Below, in pieces: positions 11,486 to 25,434 of a DNA stretch of 64,000 nt (position 1 is its first letter; each line of letters opens with the position of its first letter). Under the pieces are notes generated by a model. It saw only the letters and a list, made by a program, of their open reading frames with translations. It searched no databases and was not told where the DNA came from. The stretch lies in assembly GCA_003116875.1 (NCBI GenBank), contig BCKT01000007.1, positions 1,266,820 through 1,330,819 on the forward strand, read 5' to 3'. The position numbers and the translations under genes were made by a program. This stretch comes from Takashimella koratensis. Lineage: Eukaryota; Basidiomycota; Tremellomycetes; Trichosporonales; Tetragoniomycetaceae.

Positions 11486-13190
11486 ATGCGCTCTTTCGCT
11501 CTCGCCGCACTGGCTGCTGCTCCGGCCCTCGCATCGGTCATTCCTTCCGCCAACCAGCTCGTCCAGGCCGTCGACCACTACCTCCACCCGTCCACCGACC
11601 TCCTCACTGTCCAGAACAACTACTACGACGCCAAGTCGGACAGGTACCGCAAGTTGTGCGACCTCAAGGCAACCGCCGAGGGCGAGGATGACACGGACAA
11701 CTTTGAGCAGGCTGTCAAGGAGTGCGGAAACGGTGGTATCATCCGTCTCGCCGACGATGTCTAGTGAGTGGTCTGTATACGACGGCCAGATTGGCGACAG
11801 GGGTCCCGGTAGTTCCAAGCGGTGAGCTCGTGCTGACCCCGACCCAGCAACATCAACCGCCTTCTCGAAATCGAGCTCAACGACGCCGTTCTCGACGTCT
11901 ACGGCTGGCTCACGTTCTCCAAGGACATCGACTACTGGATCAACCACCACATCCCCTTCGAGTTTCAGAACCAGTCCCTCGCCTTCACCATCGGTGGCGA
12001 GAACTTTGTCCTTGACGGTCATGACAAGGGAGGTATCGACGGGAACGGTCAGGTATGTCATTTATTGGAAGTGAGGGATGTAGAAGAAGGCTGACTGCGT
12101 TTTAAATATCAAGGTGTGGTACGAGTACTCTGCGGATATCGGGAATGTGTACGGGCGCCCAATGTCCTTGGCTATCAAGAAGGCTAAGAACGTCGTGGTG
12201 AAGAACTGGTCTATCATCAACCCCCAGTTCTGGGCCCACATCACCATCGAGGCCGAGAATGTCCTCTACAAAGACTGCTACGTCAACGCCACTTTCTACG
12301 GCGAGACCGACGACCCCAAGTCTCAGCTCCAGAACACTGACGGTATCGACACTTGGCGCTCGAACAACATCACCATTGGTGGGTGACTTGCAAGTCTGAG
12401 CTTGAGCTGACGGTACAGAGAACTGGGTGTACCAGGGTGGTGACGACTGCATTGCGCTCAAGCCCAACTCTACCAACATCTTTGTCCGCAATGCCACCTG
12501 CTACGGTGGCACTGGTATTGCCTTTGGCTCGATTGGCCAGTACCCCGGTGTCGTGAGTGACATGTCAGCTGTTCTCGACATTGCAGTTAGCTGACACTTG
12601 TGCAGACCGACATCATCGAGAACGTCTACATGGAGGACATGGGTCTCTACCCCTCTCCCCAGTGTCCCATGTACCAGGGTGTCTACTTCAAGTCGTGGGT
12701 TGGCGTTCCCTGGGGCACCCCGCCCAACGGTGGCGGTGGTGGCCAGGGCTGGGCCCGGAACATCACCGTTGTCCGCGTCGACCAGGACAAGGTCTGGCAC
12801 CCGATTGCCGTTGACACGAGGTGAGTTAGGTCTCCCGATCGGTTCAGCTGTGTACGCCTACCTGAGACTGTAGCTGATAGCTGTAGCTTGACCTACACCG
12901 AGTCGGAGCACGGCAAGCACCCTGACACTGGCACTTTCGAGTGGTCCGACATCCACCTCAGCAACTTCACCGGCTCGGCGTACGCCAACCGTGTCGTCTG
13001 GATGGACTGCTCCAAGGCCAAGCCGTGCGAGGGCTGGACTTTCGAGAACATTGACATCAAGCCTGGCAAGACCGACCACCCCGATATCACCTTTGTTTGC
13101 AACAACATGGTTCTCGGCGGCAACGACGGTCTCAGCCAGTGCCACCCTAGCTCGAGCACCCTCGAGACCGACGCCGGTGGAACCCTCTAA
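11486..13190 (+). CDS. Secreted GH28 hydrolase (pectinase type, exo-acting?)
   Basis: Six exons (11486-11763, 11848-12052, 12114-12378, 12419-12552, 12606-12820, 12887-13190) join in frame to 466 residues. A 16-17 residue signal peptide ([17 protein letters not shown]) marks secretion. The parallel beta-helix contains the GH28 catalytic motifs NTDGIDT and [10 protein letters not shown], so all three catalytic aspartates are present. The third motif, usually GHG, reads [13 protein letters not shown], and the fourth, usually RIK, reads VYFKSW. This wording resembles the exo-rhamnogalacturonase/RgxB branch better than endo-polygalacturonases, which is an inference from memory of the family. Several NxT/NxS sequons (NQS, NAT, NIT, NFT) suggest N-glycosylation. 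Expected role: releasing terminal sugars from pectin fragments outside the cell, feeding the divergent sugar transporter. Confidence 0.88.
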
Positions 13191-13353
13191 ACCGATCATG
13201 GAAGAGTACAAAAGATCTCGACCGGGATCATGGACAATTGACACCGTCGTCAAGAAAACCCAGAAAAGCATGACAGTGTAGCCACGTCGAAGAATCTATA
13301 CTGTTTTATACAACATTGAAAATGCAGCTAGTACTTTACAACGTCCGTGACGA

Positions 13354-14745
<1,392 letters not shown>

Positions 14746-15878
14746 GGATACGAGCTGGGTAGAGGTTGAGACGAATTGTCACTCTCAACAGTGTTTGGTC
14801 CGAGTTTTCGAGATTTCAACTTCTCGTATCCCTTTGCCGCAATTACGTAAATGCCAACCATGTATCTCATCCCTTGCATCTGCCTCCGCTTCTACTGTAC
14901 CCCTCAAGTACCCCTTGAACTGCGTTTCCGTAGTGGTAAAGCCTGCATCTACCAATAGCCCGTGGCCCAACTTCCATTATAAGAGCCTATGCATCCATCC
15001 ATGGTCCTTTGCGTCGATCGCGGCGTGTACGGGCAGCATCAAGTCAGCCAGGACCGGAAGTCTGGATTTTTGGCTTTCGAATGAACTAGACGCTTGAGTG
15101 TGCCGACCGGGATTTTTTTTTCCCTGTTTGGCTCTCTCCTCATTCGCCCGAGTAAGCTGCTTACTGGGAGGAAGAAGAGGTTAGTGACGTCGGCGTCTGA
15201 TCCTCCCTCTTTTCAGGTCCCTTTGACCCACCAGTCAAGTTTACGGGCGGGGGGCCAAGTGAGTTGGGATGGCAAAGGGAACCAGGGATTCCTGTTCCAG
15301 GCGCACTCCAAAGAATCGAAAAAGCCTGCAGGATCGTCACGGCCTGTCTGCCGGACGGGGCCTGAGATGTACAGTATCCTTTGGCGAAGGAGGAGAAGAC
15401 AGTAAGAGGTTCGGGGTGTCACTCGCACTGCTCCGGCGACCCAATTCAATATTACATACGTCTGGTCTTTCTTGTCTACAGTCAAGCCTGGTTTTTATTT
15501 TCGCTGTTTCTTCCCTCCCTCTACGACCAAGTACACATCACCTCGTGGTTCACACATTACACCATAATACTTTCATTCTTCATTGCATCGTCTCGCATCG
15601 CATCTGCACCTCGACTCGGACCCCATCCGACGCGTCCAGCCCGCCGTTTCAGTAGTCTGCACGAGTCCCGCCGCTTCTAGATCCACTCTCGCGGGGACAA
15701 ACACCGACAATACATTCACTCCACCAGAAACTCCTAATCTCGCCCCTTCGTTCCTCCCGCCAAATCAACCAACCTTGCTCGATCCACCCCTGTGTATAAA
15801 ATCATTTAACTCTCGATCGGCCGTCTCACGCGCCTCTTTACCTCCTCGGTTGCTTTGGAATCCAGCGACCGAGCGACC
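14746..15878. promoter_or_regulatory. Divergent region, Aurora kinase / hybrid histidine kinase
   Basis: This is a 1.1 kb region without a supported gene. A TATAAA lies at 15795-15800, 79 bases before the histidine kinase start. An ACGCGT hexamer lies at 15630-15635. Short upstream ATGs occur in the leader (for example at 15583), but none is convincing as a coding gene. Confidence 0.45.
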
Positions 15879-18800
15879 ATGAACTTGATTCCCAGCACCG
15901 ACCAGTTTGCCGCGCATGGTTTGGTCGACATAAATCTCGACCTGCCGTCGCCGGCTCCCAGTGTCCTTCATCGTGCAACCTCGTATCCGCATAATCAGGC
16001 GGCTGGACCTGAATTTGTGACAGGGTGGGCAAGGTTGGAGCCCACGCCGCAATATCCCCTCTTACCGGGTCGGACAGCCCCCAGCTCGAGCCAGATCCGA
16101 TTTGTGTGAGTAGCATTCCTGTCTACGATAGAGTTGGCTCCACTCGGCATGGTCTTCAACCTTTTTGCATGGAGCATACCTCAGTCCAACTGACACCCTT
16201 CTTATAGCTTCTGTCCCGCTGGCGATGCATCATGCAAGTTCCCACCCATTTTCTCCTCATTCCAAAGCTAGCTAACCAAATAACAGCCGGCTCTTCATTT
16301 CGTCGCTCAGCTCAGCTGATAGCTCTCGATACCATGCACTTGCCAAGCGCGTCTCCCTCAAGTGGAAGGTCGACCCCATCATCTACCCCTTTATCAGATG
16401 GAGGGATCGGTCATCGACGGTATCGCCCTCTCGCTACCGTCTTGGCATGGTGGGAAGACAGCTTAGGGCTTTGGTTGGTTCTGGATGAAGTCAAAGAGGA
16501 AGAGAAGGAGTTGATACAGTCGTGGAAGGATATCGTAGGAGACGACTGGCCAAATCAACCATCTTTTGTCGCCGATAATTCTCGATCCGACAAGTGGGCT
16601 CGAGCTTGTGACCTTTTCCTCAGTCTTGTGGAATGTTTACATGTGAGTATGGTCTGGTGAAGTGACGATTGTTCTCATCTCTGAACCCCGTGGTCAGGCC
16701 ATCCACGAAAGACACTTGTCGATGAACTGGACACATCCGAGCTGTTTCGCAATGCGATCAAGTGGAATGATCGTCGGTAATCTTTGTCAAACGACAGCCC
16801 TACCCACTTTTTCTCTCGCCGCGAACGCGATAGAACCCGCATTGGCCAATTCGACTCTTTTCACTCGTGACCCTATCGATTCTTCGACGAGTCAACTCAG
16901 CGAGACCTACATCTTCAAATTCCTACGTTATCTCGCGCCCGAGACAGCTCTTACTCGGGTCGTTTCATCCAACAACGACATATATGGCTGGGGCGTGCTT
17001 GCGTACGAACTATTGACGTCGACGATCATCGATGGAGGACCTGATTCACCAGACCTTGGCGATGTCGATCTCTTGGTGGATATTCACCGGCATATCACTG
17101 TGGAGATCCCTCCAGCTAGCGAATACCTGGAACGATTAGCTCATGTCGGATCGTATCCGTTAGATTTGCCCCCCAAGCAGCTCTGCGATATCATCATGAG
17201 AGCACTCGCAAAAGAGCCCGAGGAGCGATACCACTCGTTTGACGCTTTGGCGTATGACCTGAGAAAGTTATCCCAAATATGTCAATCCAAGGGCGATCTT
17301 ACGAAATTCGCCGTTGGTGAGGTCGATACAATGTCTCGTTTCGCGCTACCACCGACAGTGATTGAGCGAGGGATGGAGTTGCAGATACTGGACGATATCA
17401 TCGAGTCACAACGACACGACGGCTCCGCTCCTCGAGTCGTCAACATATGGGGCGTCAGTGGGATTGGTAAATCACGCCTCGTCGAGGACTGGTTACGACG
17501 GTTAGAGAACAACGAACACGAACGACCAACACTCATTGGCCGTGCTAAACTCGACGAACACCTTGTCAAACCCTTATCAAGTTTTGTTCAAATTTTCCAG
17601 TCCCTACTCGACTCTGTCCTCACCAACCCATTTGAGGAGCCGTCGGTCTGGATCGATAAGATAAAGGCCGCAATTGGAACACAGTTCGCGATTCTCTTAT
17701 CGATCTTGCCACAAGATTCAAAGCGGTTATTACGAGCGCCGAATTTCCGTGCAGCTCAGCTGCCAGATGTAAGTTGAAGAGTGATAGTCCGGTTTTGCTG
17801 ACTTTGTTAGTTGGAAAAATTCTTGGCTGCTTTCAAAGTTTGGGCGAAAAAGTTTCTACAACTCTTTGGAACATCAGAACGACCGTTGGTCCTCGTCATT
17901 GACGACACACAGTGGATCCCAGCAGACGAGATCAAGATGTAAGTCTTTCTGTCGTTGTAATGGTGACTGACATCGCAGTTGGCAACATCTCCTGGACGGT
18001 GTAAACCCTCTGAGCCATGGTAAACTGTCAAGCTTTGGTGTGATTCGGCTAACCCTTCCAGTCATCGTCGTTTCTATGACACGCACCGAGTCGACGGTTC
18101 AGCCCTCAGTCTCAGCTCAGCTCTCCATGAGCGGGACCAGCATTGAGGTGACACGATTAACAGAAGACGGGGTGGCCAATTTCATCTCTGTCTGCTTCAA
18201 TAAACGATTGGCTAGCAACGCGGCGACTGCAGCGAGCTTCATCTATGGACAGACTGGTGGAAGCCCTCTGTTCCTGAGAACGTTGATAACTACTCTGGTA
18301 TGTCTCTAAATCACGAATGCCGCTAACCCTCCCAGGTGAAAGAACGGGTCATCTACTTTGATTACGATTCTCTAGAATGGCACTTCAATCTGATCGAACT
18401 TCAACCGCACTTGTCTGATTCTGGTGTCGACGCGTATATCGACAGAATCATGCGTATTCTCCCACCAGACGCCCAGAAGCTGCTTATGGTGGGTCATATA
18501 GCTTTGAGGTCTGAGTTGACATATAGGTGCTATCGTGTCTTCCGTCAGCTGGGTTTACGCCTTCCAATTTGGCCCACATCTTGAATAAGCCGATCGGTGA
18601 TACCAATCTTATGGTGGACACCATCTCTGCAACCGGGGCAATCACGGTTTCATCCAAGCTGGTGCGATTCACCCATGATCGACAGAGGGTGAGATTCTTT
18701 CTTTCTACATACCTTTGTTGTGGTGTGCAGCGACGACTGCTGACAGCTTGCAGAGCGCGGCGCAACGGCTTATCCCCACTGATGAGCTCGCGGGGATGCA

Positions 18801-21800
18801 TAAGCTCGTCTCGATGTTCCTGCGAGGACCCGATCTGGTCAATGATTACTTGTTTGATGCTTTGGAGCATGCGTTGAAAGCGCGTCAACTGGGTGCGCCA
18901 AAGGAGCAAGAAGAGGAATTGGTCTCATTGCTCCTTGATGGAGCAAGGCGTGCGGCCCTCTCTGCCACTTTCGACTCAGCATATACGTTCATCAAGGTCG
19001 CAGAAGGTACGTTTGATTGCTGCCTCTTCAGTTGCGACCAGGACCTGGCTCACAATACCCCAGAAATCATGTTGGACTCGGGCGGATTTGAGAAATGGAT
19101 GCGTGATCACAGGGCAATTTGCTTTCGAGAAGCTCAGATGGCGTCAGAGGTTTCGAGTGTGCTCAACCTACACGAAGATAGTTTGGCAAAGGTGAGATTA
19201 ACAGTGTTAACAAGTGCTGAATGTGGCAGCTTGAGATACTTCGAGCGCAATGTCGGACTGCATCGGAAGAGATCAGAGTGGTTACGTTGATCGTGCGGCA
19301 ATTGATTTCAGGCAAGTCGATCAACGATATGTTGGGACGAATCTAATAGTCGCGTAGCTTCTCAGCACCACAAGGCGATTGAAGAAACACTAGTAATGCT
19401 CGACAAGTTGGGATACAATCCACATACTCCGACTGCTATTGATCTCTGGCAACCACACTCTGTGCAAGATGTCGCCGATCTTGACGCTCTTCTTTACTCT
19501 GACGCCGAAGCAGCGGATGAGGAGGACGAGCGCGTGTTGCTCATGTCCCTCTTGTCTTTTGCTGGGTAAGCCGATAGCTCATAGCTCTGCGTAGACGTTG
19601 ATCCCTCGCAGACCCACGCTGTACGTCTCGTATGGCGCGCAATCACACCAGGTCTTTCTGCTCGGTTTATCGTTGGTGAAAGCTTTGGGCAAGTTGTCCG
19701 ACGGTACCGCCTATTTGATCGGTATCTATGCCATAATTGTGAGTGATCTTGCTGTAAAACGTGACTGACAGATTGTCCAAGACCGAGGATGCTCGAATTC
19801 AACGCGCCTTGTATTTCTTAGCACATAAGACGGTAGCCAACTATCCAGCGTCTTACTTGACAAGCAGTGCTCTTGTTGCCGTCGGTGCCTTGGCCCATGT
19901 GAGTCGCCAGCTATAACCTGTCTTCGGAAAACATCATTGACGTCGAGGTCAGTGCTTTGGCCCATTGCACGAAGCGGCAGCGGTGATGAACCCAGCGTTT
20001 GACTCGTGTCTCGTTCAAGGCGACTATGAGATTGGATCATGTAAGTACTAGAAGCCAACTTTACTTACGAGGCAGATGTCTTCATGCTCGATATGCTCGA
20101 TCGATGTCTCTCGCGTGATCCCGTCGCATGGGATGTCGTTTCCAAGCGGTACGATTTCCTCAAACCATACCTCTCTTCAGCCCATCGTGTCTTGGTCAAC
20201 ATTCCTCTCCAGTACATGGAGTGTTTGACTAAAGACGCTCCCGATGCGTGGGTCTTTGATGGCGTTTTTGTCAACGCGGCCGATCTCGAGACAGTCAGAA
20301 CATTGCAGCTTCACATGGCGATGACGACAATGTTCTCGTTGGGCTTGCAAATCTACTACGACGCACCCATCGAGGGCCAACTAAGTCTCATGAAAACTGG
20401 CACAGCGATATCGCCCGCGACTTACGGCATGACCGGTGGTCTCGAGCTACATTTTTTCATGGCCATCACTTGTATCAGAGCTCGAGGCGATCCCAAAATC
20501 ATCAAAGAAGCCAGGAAGGAGCTCTCCAAGTTCTCTGAGTGGTGTAAGTCTGTTCTCCAGCCAGAACAAAAAAACAGCATGACTGACCAGGCTCAGCTTT
20601 TACCTGGAGGCACCGAATCGACTTTTTGGCGGCGTTGGAAAAGCTTCAGGACGACCCGTTGGGGTCACTCTCCGCTGTGGAAGACTTGATTAGTCGTCTT
20701 GACAACGACGGTGAATCGATGCTGTCTGGCTTGCTCAACTACTATGTTGCAGTCAATCTGCAACGTGTCACAGGTAGCCCGAAATTGGCCGCTGGGTTCG
20801 TGCGGGCCGCTTTCATGGGTTACCGCAAGGGCGAGGCGTCTGGGGTCTGCGCAATGCTTCGACGTAGATACCCTGGTGTCTGCCCAGTCCTGGCAGTTGG
20901 CGTCGAGACGCCTTCGCAGATCCTCGGAGTGATCACCGCCGCTCCACCACTTCGTCGCGCGTCGTTATCGACTTCGGCGGAGACGACAGCCTCGTCTGGC
21001 CGATCAAAGGAAGAAGAAAGATTGGACACGTCCACTATTTCGGATAATCTCGATACGTTGACGTGAGTCCAGATTGCTTTTGCCCGTGAAGTTACAAGCA
21101 TGCTGACTGTAAAAGTCTGATGAGGTCGTCGCTGGCTTTGGCTTCAGAGAAGGACAGTGTGGTGTTGTTGTGCACATTGCTGCGAATCTTGTGCCAGGTC
21201 AGTGGTCTCTATGGAAATAACTCCATCCTGACGGTAACGTATGGCTGACTGTTCCAGTCCGTTCGTTGCGATTACGCGGCTATTGGATTGAACGACGAGA
21301 AAACGCCAGGATCACTCAGGCTTCGTGCCGCGGGGCCGTACCAACGAATCGTCGCCTACGATATCAATATCATGGACGAAGTTGCGCCCAAGATTTGTCC
21401 GACTGCAGTAATGCTACACGTCGCTCGTACCGGAGTCGCGATCACTCAACCTTCCAAGCTCGGTCGACTCCGCTCGGACCCTTTCTACGGCTCTCGAAAC
21501 CCACGCACCATCCTCTGTCTACCAATCATCAACCAGGGCGTGCAGTCGGGCGTCATCCTCCTCTCTTCGCTATCGTCAGTGAGCACGGCGATGCAGTCCG
21601 ACTCGGCAAAAGAGGTCGTCAGTGCCCTTGCAACGTTTGCGACCGTGACATACTCGCACCACACATTTGCACAGCGACTCACGGCGGAGGTGGAGCAACG
21701 GACCCGAGAGCTGAGTAGCGCTCTCCAAGCCAAGACTCAATTCTTGTCTCAATGTAGCCACGAGTTGCGTAGCCCGCTTGCAGCGATCATGGTGAGTCTT

Positions 21801-23813
21801 GTTTGCTGCAATGGAATGGTACTTCCGCTGACATGATTCACAGGGTCTTGCGGCAGTATTGGAGGCAAGTCCCGGTCTCTCCGCTGTCCAGAGGGAACAC
21901 CTGCGCACCATCACAGCGAGTGGTGAAGACCTCTTGTCCTTGATCAGCAACATTCTTGACCATTCCAAACTCGAGTCGAATTCCGTCTCACTCGAAGAGA
22001 TCCAACTCGACCTGCGTACCGTTGTGGAGACCGCACTAGACACGGTGGCCCCCGTCGCGCAGTCCAAGGGTATCGAGCTCTCTCTCAACGCTTCCTTCAC
22101 CAACGACCCACCGGGGATGATTGGTGATCCGTTCAGGATCAAACAAGTCTTGCTCAATCTCTTGTCGAACGCGGTCAAGTTCACCCCGCCGTCGGTTGAT
22201 AAGAACGGCGTCAAGGTGACATCAAGAGTGACGGTCAAATGGAAGTGGGAAGAGGTCGAAGAGCGTATCAAAGTGACATTGGACGTCATGGACACTGTGA
22301 GTGAGAAATGAGTCAAAGGGGACCATACTGGACGAGATGCTTCGGTGGCTCTTTGAAATTAGCCTGCTGACCCTGGTGACTTTGGTGACAGGGTGTCGGT
22401 ATTCCCAGCTCCAAGATGCACAAGCTATTCAAGAGCTTCTCTCAAGTCGACGAATCCATCACTCGGTCATACGGCGGCAGTGGTCTTGGCCTCATTATCT
22501 CTCGAGACCTCGCTCAACTCTTGGGTGGCGACTGCACCGTTGAATCCGAATTTGGCAAGGGCTCCACATTTTCCTTCTCCTTCATGGCATCCAAAGACCC
22601 GCGATATGTGCGACCTCAGATGAAAAGGTTCCCAACTCCACAATCGGTCTTCGTCCTCTGCCCACTCGACAGGCCATGGGTCGACCTCCTAGATGACGAT
22701 CTCGTGGCGTTCAACTGTCGACCGATTCGTTTCATCGATGATGTTTCCTTAACACTTGTGAAAGATCATCCGGACGGCTTGAATAGCTCTAAACATTTCT
22801 CACTTATCTTCATCGATACGTCAATGATCGATTTTGACACTCTGGAAGCAATGAAGAAACTTCAACCCAACTCCAAGGTAAGCGATATTGTTTATAGGTA
22901 TCGGAAAGCAGTTGGCTGATCGCTATGTCTAGTTCATATTCTTGGTCCGAGCTATTGATCTGGCCAAGGAGATCACCAGGTTGCAAATTTCCGTAAGTAA
23001 TTCGAAATGAGTTTTCAAGTTCCCCTTGAATGCGATCTGACATTTCCGGCTCAAACTACAGCGCGACTCAATCATCGCCCGTCCGATCAAATTTAGGTCT
23101 TTGTACGAGACCGTGGTCCCCCAGAACCCTATTGACAGGCCCGGAGAGCGCTTGTCGACCCAAGCGACCGGGAAACGGTCGATCAATCGCAAGATGGCAG
23201 TCGAGAAACCGCTCAAGATTCTTGTGGTCGATGATTCACCTGTCAACGTTTCGGTCTGTCGACGAATTCTTGAGTTGTTTGGGTACAACGGGGTCGAGTC
23301 GGCGTCGGATGGTTTACAAGCTGTCGAAGCGGTGGAGAAAGCACGATTCGAGTGAGTGTTTCTGATTCAGTGGACTGAGTTTGGCTAGTTCTCATCAGAG
23401 TATCTTGCTGATTCGTCAATCCTAGTTTGGTCCTTCTCGATCTCCAGATGCCAGTTCTAGACGGATTTGGCGCACTGGCACGGATCAAATCGAGTCCACT
23501 CGCTGGTGACCCTTGTTGTGTGTCCTTATCTGCCAACGTCGACAAGGCGACCCAAGAAAAATGCCTCACCGCGGGGTTCTTTAGCTGTCTCACGAAACCC
23601 GTCGATATCCCTCGTTTGGGTGAGATTTTGGGCAAGGTGTACGATTACAAAACAACAGCTGCGAGGGTTCTTGAACTTAAACCTGATCCGGGAGTTGCAA
23701 CGCCACCAGAGACGACCAATATTCCTGCTGGATTGACGAAAATGAAGGAGGAGGCATCGGTTGTGCCTAGCAAGGATGAGCAGGCGGAGCAGAACAATAA
23801 TGGGACATCGTGA
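15879..23813 (+). CDS. Hybrid histidine kinase, group X type (kinase-like, AAA, GAF, HisKA, REC)
   Basis: A giant multi-exon gene of roughly 2,000 residues. Domains in order: a degenerate serine/threonine kinase-like region (16290-17280) in which the catalytic loop reads [12 protein letters not shown] instead of HRD; an AAA/STAND-type ATPase with Walker [11 protein letters not shown] (about 17451-17480) and Walker B-like [10 protein letters not shown] (about 17885); a long helical region with TPR-like character (18700-21000); a GAF domain (about 21300-21680); a HisKA H-box [15 protein letters not shown] with the phosphorylated His at 21759-21761; a HATPase with NAVKFTP and [14 protein letters not shown]; and a receiver with LVVDDSPVN and [11 protein letters not shown], phospho-Asp at 23439-23441. 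This order matches group X fungal histidine kinases (S. pombe Mak2/Mak3, Candida Chk1), which feed the Ypd1 phosphorelay in stress signalling. Small introns break it throughout; I did not fix every exon edge. Confidence 0.88.
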
Positions 23814-24293
23814 GCGCGATGGAAGGGTGGATAGAGATGAAGGAAGAAACGGGTTGATAATGATCATCAAGAGGGAGAGGGAGAATTGGAGAGAGACGCG
23901 AAGCAAGAAGGAAGGCGATATAGAGCGTATCACATTAACGCAACAAGAGTTTAGCGTCAACTATCTTGAATCTGTATCTAATACTATCATAAACATTGAA
24001 TGTACTCGTTTGCTACAGTATCCTTGCAATTATTGTGACCAATTGAAACAGGATTTGGTCGATTAATCTCATGGGCAGAAAGGGCTGAGATGACCAGACG
24101 GGATAAGAAATCATTCGCTTATGTCGCTCTCTGTCAGTTGCACTGAGTAGGCAATGTGAACAACGAGGATCTGTTGACTCACAAGACTTGTTCGGCTCCA
24201 CTATTGATATGCTATTCGGCAAAGAATGTCTTTTCGCGTGACGTAACGGCGTCCAGCCTTATTGCCGAACCCCGCTGAAGACTTATCAGCATG

Positions 24294-24314
24294 CCGGCAG
24301 GATATGCCTGCCGG
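24294..24314. repeat. Perfect GC-rich inverted repeat (hairpin)
   Basis: Arms of eight bases (CCGGCAGG at 24294-24301 and CCTGCCGG at 24307-24314) flank a five-base loop. It sits 480 bases beyond the histidine kinase stop, so a terminator-like role for that gene is unlikely. Confidence 0.6.
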
Positions 24315-25104
24315 TGGGAAATGTGTGGCGTACTATACCGTATAACAGATGAACCTCGCTGTGTCCCTCCGCTGGTCTCGCTGAAGACTCAACAGCCGAT
24401 TCAAGGGTGAGTTGGGCTTGGAAAGACATAAAATTAGTATCATTGAAGATTCGGTTGACCACCGTAAGCTCTAGAACACTTTCCTCGACTGGTGACTACC
24501 CCAAAGCACGTGCTGCATGCCACCGCCCATGAAATGAATTGGAGTGCGTTCCCTCGGCGTTCATTCGCTAACATGCTTCTCTCCTGGCAGACAAGCCGTG
24601 GCAGAGTACTGCTTACCTCGTCTGGTGGACAGGTCTATCGTTGGTCATCGCTCAGAGAGCTAAACGAGACGCCAGCACCGCAAAAACCAAACCTGACGGT
24701 GATAAGGATATCTTGTAAAGCCTCTCGCTTGCAAGGACACGTGAATGAGATCCCAGGACGGCTGGCATGTCATCGTGAAGTAATTTTGTTTCAATACACC
24801 CTAAGCGCCTCCCAGTTGGATACTTCCTCAGAGTAATGTACTCGTCACCCAATCATGTAGGGACAGCAGAGCTCGCCGCTGTTCGTCAAAGGCTGCATGT
24901 AAGATAGTCGATGATTCCTCAGAACAGTCGCGCGCGTTCACTGTGTCTTTGGTGACTTTGCTTCTTCTTGTCTTTGTGTCCGGATGTAGGCATGGGGCAT
25001 TCGAAGCTAGGTGACAAGCTGTTTCGTACGCTGTCTCTGGCGCCTTGTCAATCATTTATGGCGTCTCAATCCGACGAGCCACATTGAACTTGGTTGGACC
25101 TTTA

Positions 25105-25153
25105 GCCGCAGCCATTGTTCATTGCCGCAGCCATTGTTCATTGCCGCAGCCAT
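25105..25153. repeat. 19-base tandem repeat, 2.6 copies
   Basis: The unit GCCGCAGCCATTGTTCATT occurs at 25105-25123 and 25124-25142 without mismatch, followed by a partial third copy to 25153. It is in non-coding DNA downstream of the transcription factor gene. Confidence 0.85.
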
Positions 25154-25434
25154 ATACGAGTGGCCACTGCCGACCTCTCAAAATGTCGCCGCAGTTACTG
25201 TCACTGGCGCGAATGTTGCGCCCGTGTTCTCAACAGTGTCAGCGTTCGCGTCCATGCGGCGGTAGGTTTTGGTCATCCAAAAGAAAAATTAAATTGCATC
25301 TGGCAGCTAGCAACAAGCAAGTTGATTCCCTTCCTCGCGCTCTCCCTGAATATGACTACCTCAATGCACTCTCTCCCTTGTGATCACTAGCTTGACGCCA
25401 CCACCTCTGATGGCCAAGATACTCCGGTGAGACC

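Larger units (their letters stand above)
23814..25434. other. Gene-free 1.6 kb convergent interval
   Basis: Two genes converge here, yet the gap is far longer than the other convergent gaps in the window. It contains a perfect 8-base hairpin (CCGGCAGG, loop ATATG, CCTGCCGG at 24294-24314) and a 19-base tandem repeat at 25105-25153. A 114-codon open frame (24492-24836) shows no recognisable domain. No RNA gene was recognised. Confidence 0.45.

Noticed and set aside
16080..23813. Splitting the histidine kinase locus into several genes
   Set aside because: Domains follow the known group X order, and the interruptions between pieces look like normal short introns.
24492..24836. 114-codon open frame in the gene-free interval
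   Set aside because: No domain, no codon bias like the neighbours and no splice context.
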